From QAND01 sp003150225 (lineage in GTDB: Bacteria; Bacillota; Clostridia; Christensenellales; QAND01): a stretch of 64,000 nucleotides of DNA. The notes below the pieces were generated by a model that did not search any database, was not told the DNA's origin, and saw nothing but the letters and a program-made list of their open reading frames with translations. Position numbers and translations under genes: made by a program. Shown here piece by piece: positions 60,033 to 64,000 of the stretch (its first letter is position 1; every line of letters starts with the position of its first letter). The stretch lies in contig NZ_CP076563.1 in NCBI RefSeq assembly GCF_044357945.1, positions 62,001 to 126,000 on the forward strand. Reading direction: 5' to 3'.

Positions 60033-60998
60033 GTGTTGTCATCTATGAAGAAGCGGTCGATTGGAAAACGGTTTGCCACCCCATACAGGGGTTTGCCCGT
60101 CATTTTGGTGGGATTGGCGGTGATCATTGGAGGATTGGCGCTGGGGCAGCAGGCTCTGTTGCCCGTCCTGGGCCAGGAGGGTGCGTCCGGGGGAGCGGAA
60201 GCGGCTCAGCCTCAGGAACGGGATCCTGCCCGCGGGATGCTGGCCATGTCCTTTCCCATGGTGAACGGCTACGACCTGGATGAGGACGTGGAGTGGGCCT
60301 ATGTTCCTCCTGCTGAGTCTGATCCCGCCTCTTCCACCTTTACGCCCAACGTTCAGCCGGGGGATAGCCCACGGATCATGATCTACTCCAGCCATTCCAA
60401 CGAAGCCTATACGGGGGAGTACGAAGCATCCGGCAACTACCGCACCTTGGACCGTAACAACAATATCATGCGGATTTCAGGGGAGCTGGCCACCCTTTTA
60501 AGCAACCAGTACCAGATGCCCGTCTACTTTGAGGAGACGGATCATGAGCAGGGAAAGTATTATAACACCGCCTATAATCGCTCCTTGGAAAGCATGCTGA
60601 AACGCAAGGAGGAATACCCTACCCTAGATGTGTTTCTGGACATCCACCGGGACGCCTATTCCGCCGCGTCCACCGATATGGTGGTCATAGACGGCAAGGA
60701 ATGCGCCCGCATCATGATTGTGGTGGGAACCGGCGAGGGACAGACCGGCGCTGGGTTCAAGGATAAGCCCAACTGGCAGGAAAACAAAAAATTTGCCGAC
60801 GCCCTGTACAATCGCCTGGAGGCCAACGCCCCCGGCATTGGCCGGAAGGTGCTGGTGAAATCCGGCCGGTACAACCAACATGTCTCCAACATGTGTCTTG
60901 CCATCGAGGTGGGGTATACCGGAAACAACCTTCAGCAGGTGCTGAACGCCGTGCCCTATCTGGCCAAATCTCTGTACGAGGTGCTATCCGCCTCCTGA
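60033..60998 (+). CDS. spoIIP: Stage II sporulation protein P
   Basis: A 321-residue membrane-anchored amidase/endopeptidase that, with SpoIID and SpoIIM, thins septal wall during engulfment. Helix ~22-42, then catalytic domain with IYSSHSNEAYTG, VFLDIHRDAY and AIEVGYTGNN. GTG 60033 follows GGGGAG by eight bases; ATG 60045 is the alternative. gpr lies 71 bp upstream on the same strand. Confidence 0.95.
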   Translation: MLSSMKKRSIGKRFATPYRGLPVILVGLAVIIGGLALGQQALLPVLGQEGASGGAEAAQPQERDPARGMLAMSFPMVNGYDLDEDVEWAYVPPAESDPASSTFTPNVQPGDSPRIMIYSSHSNEAYTGEYEASGNYRTLDRNNNIMRISGELATLLSNQYQMPVYFEETDHEQGKYYNTAYNRSLESMLKRKEEYPTLDVFLDIHRDAYSAASTDMVVIDGKECARIMIVVGTGEGQTGAGFKDKPNWQENKKFADALYNRLEANAPGIGRKVLVKSGRYNQHVSNMCLAIEVGYTGNNLQQVLNAVPYLAKSLYEVLSAS

Positions 60999-61061
60999 CC
61001 GCCTTGACAGGAGAAATGGGCTGTGCCAAAATAAGGGCAATCAAGCAAACGAGGCGCTGCC

Positions 61062-61841
61062 ATGAACTTACAGCCCATTGGCGTATTCGACTCCGGCATT
61101 GGAGGCATCAGCGTGCTGGCCGAACTGATCCGCCAACTGCCCCAGGAAGACTTTATCTTTTACGGTGATAATCAGAACGCCCCCTATGGGGTGCGGGAAG
61201 CCCGGGAAATCCGGGCTCTTTCCACTGTCTGTGTACAGCACCTGGTGGACCAGGGGGTAAAGGCCGTGGTGGTGGCCTGCAATACCGCTTCCTCTGCTGC
61301 CATTGACCATCTGCGGAGGGTATTCTCCCTGCCCATTGTGGCGATGGAACCCGCCATTCGCCCAGCCAGCAGGATGCGGCGGCAGGGAAAGATCTTGGTT
61401 CTGGCCACCGAGGCTACCTTGGCTCTGGAACGGTATCATAGCCGTATCGCGGAACTGGGGATCGCGGGAGAGGTGATCAGCTTGGCCTGTCCCAAGTTTG
61501 TGGAGCTGGTGGAGCGGGGGATCCAAGAGGAAGCGGCCCTTTTGCCGGTAATCCGGGAGACCTTCCTACCCGCCCGCGGCCAGCAGGTGGATGTGGTGGT
61601 GCTGGGCTGCACCCATTTTATCCATATCCAGAAGGCCATCGCCAGGGTGGTAGAGGAATTCTTTCCGGGGGCTGCCATTATCGATGGCAACCATGGAACC
61701 GCCGTCCAGCTGGATCGGGTGCTGGAACGGGCGGGGCTGGCCAACCACACCCGCAGGATTGGCCGGGTGGTGTTGCAGACTTCGGGGGATCCGGAGGTAT
61801 ACCTGCCTATCATGGAAGAGATGTTAAAAGAACATCGGTAA
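61062..61841 (+). CDS. murI: Glutamate racemase
   Basis: A 259-residue racemase giving D-glutamate for peptidoglycan. IGVFDSGIGGISVLAEL at the N-terminus; the two catalytic cysteines are in VVACNTASSAA and VVLGCTHF. GAGGCGCTGCC precedes the ATG. Confidence 0.97.
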   Translation: MNLQPIGVFDSGIGGISVLAELIRQLPQEDFIFYGDNQNAPYGVREAREIRALSTVCVQHLVDQGVKAVVVACNTASSAAIDHLRRVFSLPIVAMEPAIRPASRMRRQGKILVLATEATLALERYHSRIAELGIAGEVISLACPKFVELVERGIQEEAALLPVIRETFLPARGQQVDVVVLGCTHFIHIQKAIARVVEEFFPGAAIIDGNHGTAVQLDRVLERAGLANHTRRIGRVVLQTSGDPEVYLPIMEEMLKEHR

Positions 61842-61860
61842 GCGGAATCTCAATAAAGCC

Positions 61861-61895
61861 AAAAAGCCAGACAGCGAAAGCTGTCTGGCTTTTTC
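61861..61895. terminator. Bidirectional intrinsic terminator
   Basis: AAAAAGCCAGACAGC-GAAA-GCTGTCTGGCTTTTT between convergent murI and the XRE gene. Confidence 0.92.
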
Positions 61896-61904
61896 CTGTT
61901 AAGT

Positions 61905-62111
61905 TTACTCCTGATATTCCAGTACATCTCCAGGTTGGCAGTCCAGCGCTTCACAGATTGCTGCTAGAGTGGAAAATCGAATGGCGGATACCCTGTTGTT
62001 TTTGATTTTGGATAGGTTGACGTTGGAGATACCAACCTGCTCCGCCAGTCCATTGAGGGATATCTTCCTTTCAAGCATTATGCGATCCAGTCGCAACACA
62101 ATTTTACCCAT
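61905..62111 (-). CDS. Small XRE-family regulator (YozG-like)
   Basis: A 68-residue single helix-turn-helix protein (LAEQVGISNVNLSKIKNNR; CEALDCQPGDVLEY). It lies 15 bases after the DUF2975 gene, the usual pairing, and probably represses the shared promoter. Confidence 0.88.
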   Translation of the reverse strand: MGKIVLRLDRIMLERKISLNGLAEQVGISNVNLSKIKNNRVSAIRFSTLAAICEALDCQPGDVLEYQE

Positions 62112-62126
62112 AAGACATCCCTTCCT

Positions 62127-62690
62127 TTATACCAGGCCATCCACATCCCGCTGGAGTTCTATGCCGTAGGCAAATATCTGAGATAGGCAGAGAACCACAA
62201 TACCGGTGATAAAGCCGCCCAGGCTCATGCTGGTCTCCAGGGACTCGGCGCCCAGAACCAGACGGGCGATCCAGGAGATGAAGAGGCCCAGTACCGGCAC
62301 ACCGATGTGGAAGATGCCGATCTCCCGCACCATGCGGACAATGTCGTTCTGGAAGGGGGTATCCCCCTTGGCGAACCAGGTCTTGCCCTTGGCGGTTCGG
62401 AGGATCAAATAGATGTTGCGAAACACCATCCCCATCAGACTGCAGAAGAAGAACCCGGCTACGGCGAAGGCCCGCACCGCGCCAAAGCTGACCCCTCCGG
62501 CGGGGGTGAGCACACCGATGGAGAAGCCGTAGAACTGGAGCTCTCCGTCGCTCAGGGCCACAAGGCCGGTGGCCCAGTCCTTTGCAACAAAACTCAGGAT
62601 AAAGAGCGCAATTGCCGCCAGGATGCCTAGCCAGTGGAGTACCTCCAATACCTTTGCCGTTGCCATTACAAACCGATTTAGTTTTTCCAT
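62127..62690 (-). CDS. DUF2975 membrane protein
   Basis: A 187-residue protein with four helices. RNIYLILRTAKGKTWFAKGDTPF-like core (read as RTAKGKTWFAKGDTPFQND) marks DUF2975. The ATG at 62690 follows GGAGGCAGTATCAT; longer in-frame readings cross the promoter. Family members pair with a YozG-type regulator. Function unknown. Confidence 0.85.
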   Translation of the reverse strand: MEKLNRFVMATAKVLEVLHWLGILAAIALFILSFVAKDWATGLVALSDGELQFYGFSIGVLTPAGGVSFGAVRAFAVAGFFFCSLMGMVFRNIYLILRTAKGKTWFAKGDTPFQNDIVRMVREIGIFHIGVPVLGLFISWIARLVLGAESLETSMSLGGFITGIVVLCLSQIFAYGIELQRDVDGLV

Positions 62691-62730
62691 ATGATACTGC
62701 CTCCTAAAGTAATAATTGTTCCTGCAAGAA

Positions 62731-62761
62731 AAGATAGCACCAATATTATTGAAAGTCAATA
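62731..62761 (-). promoter_or_regulatory. Promoter and operator of the DUF2975-XRE operon
   Basis: On the minus strand TTGACT (62754-62759), 17-bp spacer, TATCTT (62731-62736). TATTGA-AAG-TCAATA (62747-62761) is a perfect dyad over the -35, a likely site for the XRE repressor. Confidence 0.7.
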
Positions 62762-63140
62762 TATTTTTATTGATAAACATTAAAAATATAGCTTTATTCG
62801 TTAAATATTGTAACGGGTGTAGTCCGCGAAATTTGGGGTGGCAGCATTGGTCTTTGATTGCAGCACTTTGGATGGAGGCGGAGGATTGGAGGGAAGAAGG
62901 GATAGCCGTAAAATACAACCGACCGGGATGAACCTTCTTTGTAGATACGGTACCGAGAGCACATCGGATATTCATTTGGAACCCAATCACATGATGGCGA
63001 ATGGGCGGGAACGGGCGCATCATCAGACGGCGTCAACGCTGGTCTATGGGGAGCCAGATGAAAAAAGGGAGTGATAGGGGACTTTGGCAGGATCTTTACC
63101 GGAACTTTTTTGGATCAAGAAAAATTGATGGGAAACCATA
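62762..63140. other. Gene-free interval upstream of nrdJ
   Basis: The first ~60 bases are very AT-rich (a half-copy TATTGAT of the operator dyad). The rest has ordinary composition. Short open frames on both strands lack RBS and family resemblance. No riboswitch core of the cobalamin type is visible. Confidence 0.4.
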
Positions 63141-63169
63141 TTGCCTTATAATCCGCCGGATGCTAGAAT
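63141..63169 (+). promoter_or_regulatory. nrdJ promoter
   Basis: TTGCCT (63141-63146), 17-bp spacer ending TGC, TAGAAT (63164-63169); extended -10. Confidence 0.65.
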
Positions 63170-63173
63170 GTTG

Positions 63174-63220
63174 CTACAATATCTAGTGAAATACTCTTAG
63201 AGAAACACAAAATATATGGT
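63174..63220 (+). promoter_or_regulatory. Putative tandem NrdR boxes before nrdJ
   Basis: CTACAATATCTAGTGA (63174-63189) shares the core and right half of the strong NrdR box at 522-537. A weaker second copy, ACACAAAATATATGGT, starts at 63205, exactly 31 bp on. The first covers the predicted transcription start. Confidence 0.65.
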
Positions 63221-63243
63221 ATACCATGGAGGAGGACAAGCAG

Positions 63244-64000
63244 TTGAAACTATCGGAGAATGCCATTAAAGTGCTGGAACGGCGCTATTTTGCAAAGGAT
63301 GAGGATGGCACCCTTTTGGAAAACGCGGAGGGGATGTTCCGTCGGGTAGCCAGGAGCATTGCCCAGGCGGATTTGAACTTTGATCCCAATGCCGATGTGA
63401 AGGCGCTGGAGGATGCCTTTTACAACCGCATGGTGAATCTGGAGTTCATGCCCAACTCTCCTACTCTGATGAACGCTGGCCGGCCCATGGGCCAGCTTTC
63501 CGCCTGCTTTGTGCTTCCGGTGGAGGATTCCATGGAGGGAATCTTTGACGCGGTGAAAAACGCGGCGCTCATCCATAAGAGCGGTGGCGGCACCGGGTTC
63601 TCCTTTTCCCGGATCCGTCCGGCAGGTGCCAGCGTACGGTCCACCGGCGGTGTGGCCAGCGGCCCCATCAGCTTTATGAAGGTTTTCAACACCGCCACCG
63701 AGGCGGTGAAGCAGGGGGGAACCCGCCGGGGCGCCAATATGGGCATCCTGCGGGTGGACCATCCCAATATTTTGGACTTTATCACCTGTAAGAAGAATCC
63801 CGAAGAGATCACCAATTTCAATATCTCCGTGGGCCTTACCGAGGCCTTTATGCGGGCGGTGGAAGCTGGCGAGGAATATGAGCTCATTGATCCCGCCCAC
63901 GGCGACGTGGTGGGCACCCTCAACGCCAAGATGGTGTTTGACCTCATCGTGGATATGGCTTGGACCAACGGCGAGCCCGGCATCATCTTCCTGGACCGGC
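63244..64000 (+). CDS. nrdJ: Adenosylcobalamin-dependent (class II) ribonucleotide reductase, N-terminal part
   Basis: The first ~252 residues run off the window. FMPNSPTLMNAG, GQLSACFVLPVEDSM with the redox cysteine, IHKSGGGTGFSFSRIRP and TRRGANMGILRVDHP are class II RNR signatures. It makes deoxynucleotides using B12, oxygen-independently. No ATP-cone precedes the core. The TTG at 63244 lies eight bases after GGAGGAGG; ATG 63226 is in frame but lacks an RBS. The 64-kb window thus starts and ends with RNR genes of different cofactor type. Confidence 0.95.
   Translation, partial: MKLSENAIKVLERRYFAKDEDGTLLENAEGMFRRVARSIAQADLNFDPNADVKALEDAFYNRMVNLEFMPNSPTLMNAGRPMGQLSACFVLPVEDSMEGIFDAVKNAALIHKSGGGTGFSFSRIRPAGASVRSTGGVASGPISFMKVFNTATEAVKQGGTRRGANMGILRVDHPNILDFITCKKNPEEITNFNISVGLTEAFMRAVEAGEEYELIDPAHGDVVGTLNAKMVFDLIVDMAWTNGEPGIIFLDR

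Noticed and set aside
62838..63074. Small plus-strand frame upstream of nrdJ
   Set aside because: No RBS, odd composition and no recognisable motif.
1..64000. tRNA, rRNA, insertion sequences, integrases or phage genes
   Set aside because: Looked for on both strands by characteristic motifs and protein families; none found by eye. A tRNAscan and IS search would be needed to be certain.

Overview
The window reads as a chromosomal segment of a spore-forming, anaerobic member of the Clostridia (Firmicutes). Evidence: a gpr-spoIIP sporulation pair, canonical Firmicute neighbourhoods (nadD-yqeK-rsfS, comEC-holA near rpsT), strong AGGAGG ribosome binding sites with many TTG and GTG starts, class II and probable class III ribonucleotide reductases, DUF421/DUF4363, and TP-rich linkers in secreted proteins. 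By eye it is GC-rich for the phylum. I cannot name a species; a gut Oscillospirales or Christensenellales type organism would fit. No rRNA, tRNA, CRISPR array, insertion sequence or prophage was recognised.

Layout. 1-546: start of an ATP-cone protein, probably anaerobic RNR (leftward), behind a NrdR-box promoter and a cobalamin riboswitch with a terminator. 0.6-3.1 kb: GntR/ABC (Ytr-like) operon and an acetyltransferase. 3.1-12.7 kb: class II aldolase, galE, an MBL hydrolase, pyruvate carboxylase with an operator-like inverted repeat, azlCD, mtnA, an acetyltransferase. 12.7-19.5 kb: two nagA paralogues on opposite strands flanking an M14 peptidase and an AI-2E exporter, then two related small membrane proteins. 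19.5-29.6 kb: an AsnB with a disabled glutaminase site, DUF421/DUF4363, an LCP cell-wall ligase, a one-carbon pair (fchA-folD), a type 4 uracil-DNA glycosylase and a secreted SH3/peptidoglycan-binding protein. 29.6-37.7 kb: sbcDC, ctpA, a 94-bp tandem repeat array, a Met/Gln-rich repeat protein, nth. 37.8-43.7 kb: gdhA, obgE, yhbY, a degenerate Mrr-like membrane protein, nadD and a yqeK-rsfS fusion. 43.9-48.9 kb: an ABC pair, a D,D-carboxypeptidase with a basic-tailed membrane partner, and a lone SLBB protein. 49-58.4 kb: a two-component system with two GerMN lipoproteins, then an MBL protein, a short ComEC, holA and an ECF S component. 58.5-64 kb: rpsT, gpr-spoIIP, murI, an XRE/DUF2975 module and the start of the B12-dependent class II RNR gene nrdJ.

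How it fits together. The most coherent story is deoxynucleotide supply. The window begins with a probable B12-independent RNR controlled by a cobalamin OFF-riboswitch plus NrdR boxes, and ends with a B12-dependent RNR that carries NrdR boxes but no riboswitch that I can see. This predicts that B12 status selects the RNR class while NrdR sets the total level. A second theme is the cell envelope: nagA pair, M14 peptidase, LCP protein, DacF-type carboxypeptidase, S41 protease, SH3/PG-binding protein, murI, and a two-component system whose gene order recalls actinobacterial mtrAB-lpqB. The strangest DNA is the palindrome-containing 94-bp repeat array between ctpA and the Met/Gln-rich repeat protein.
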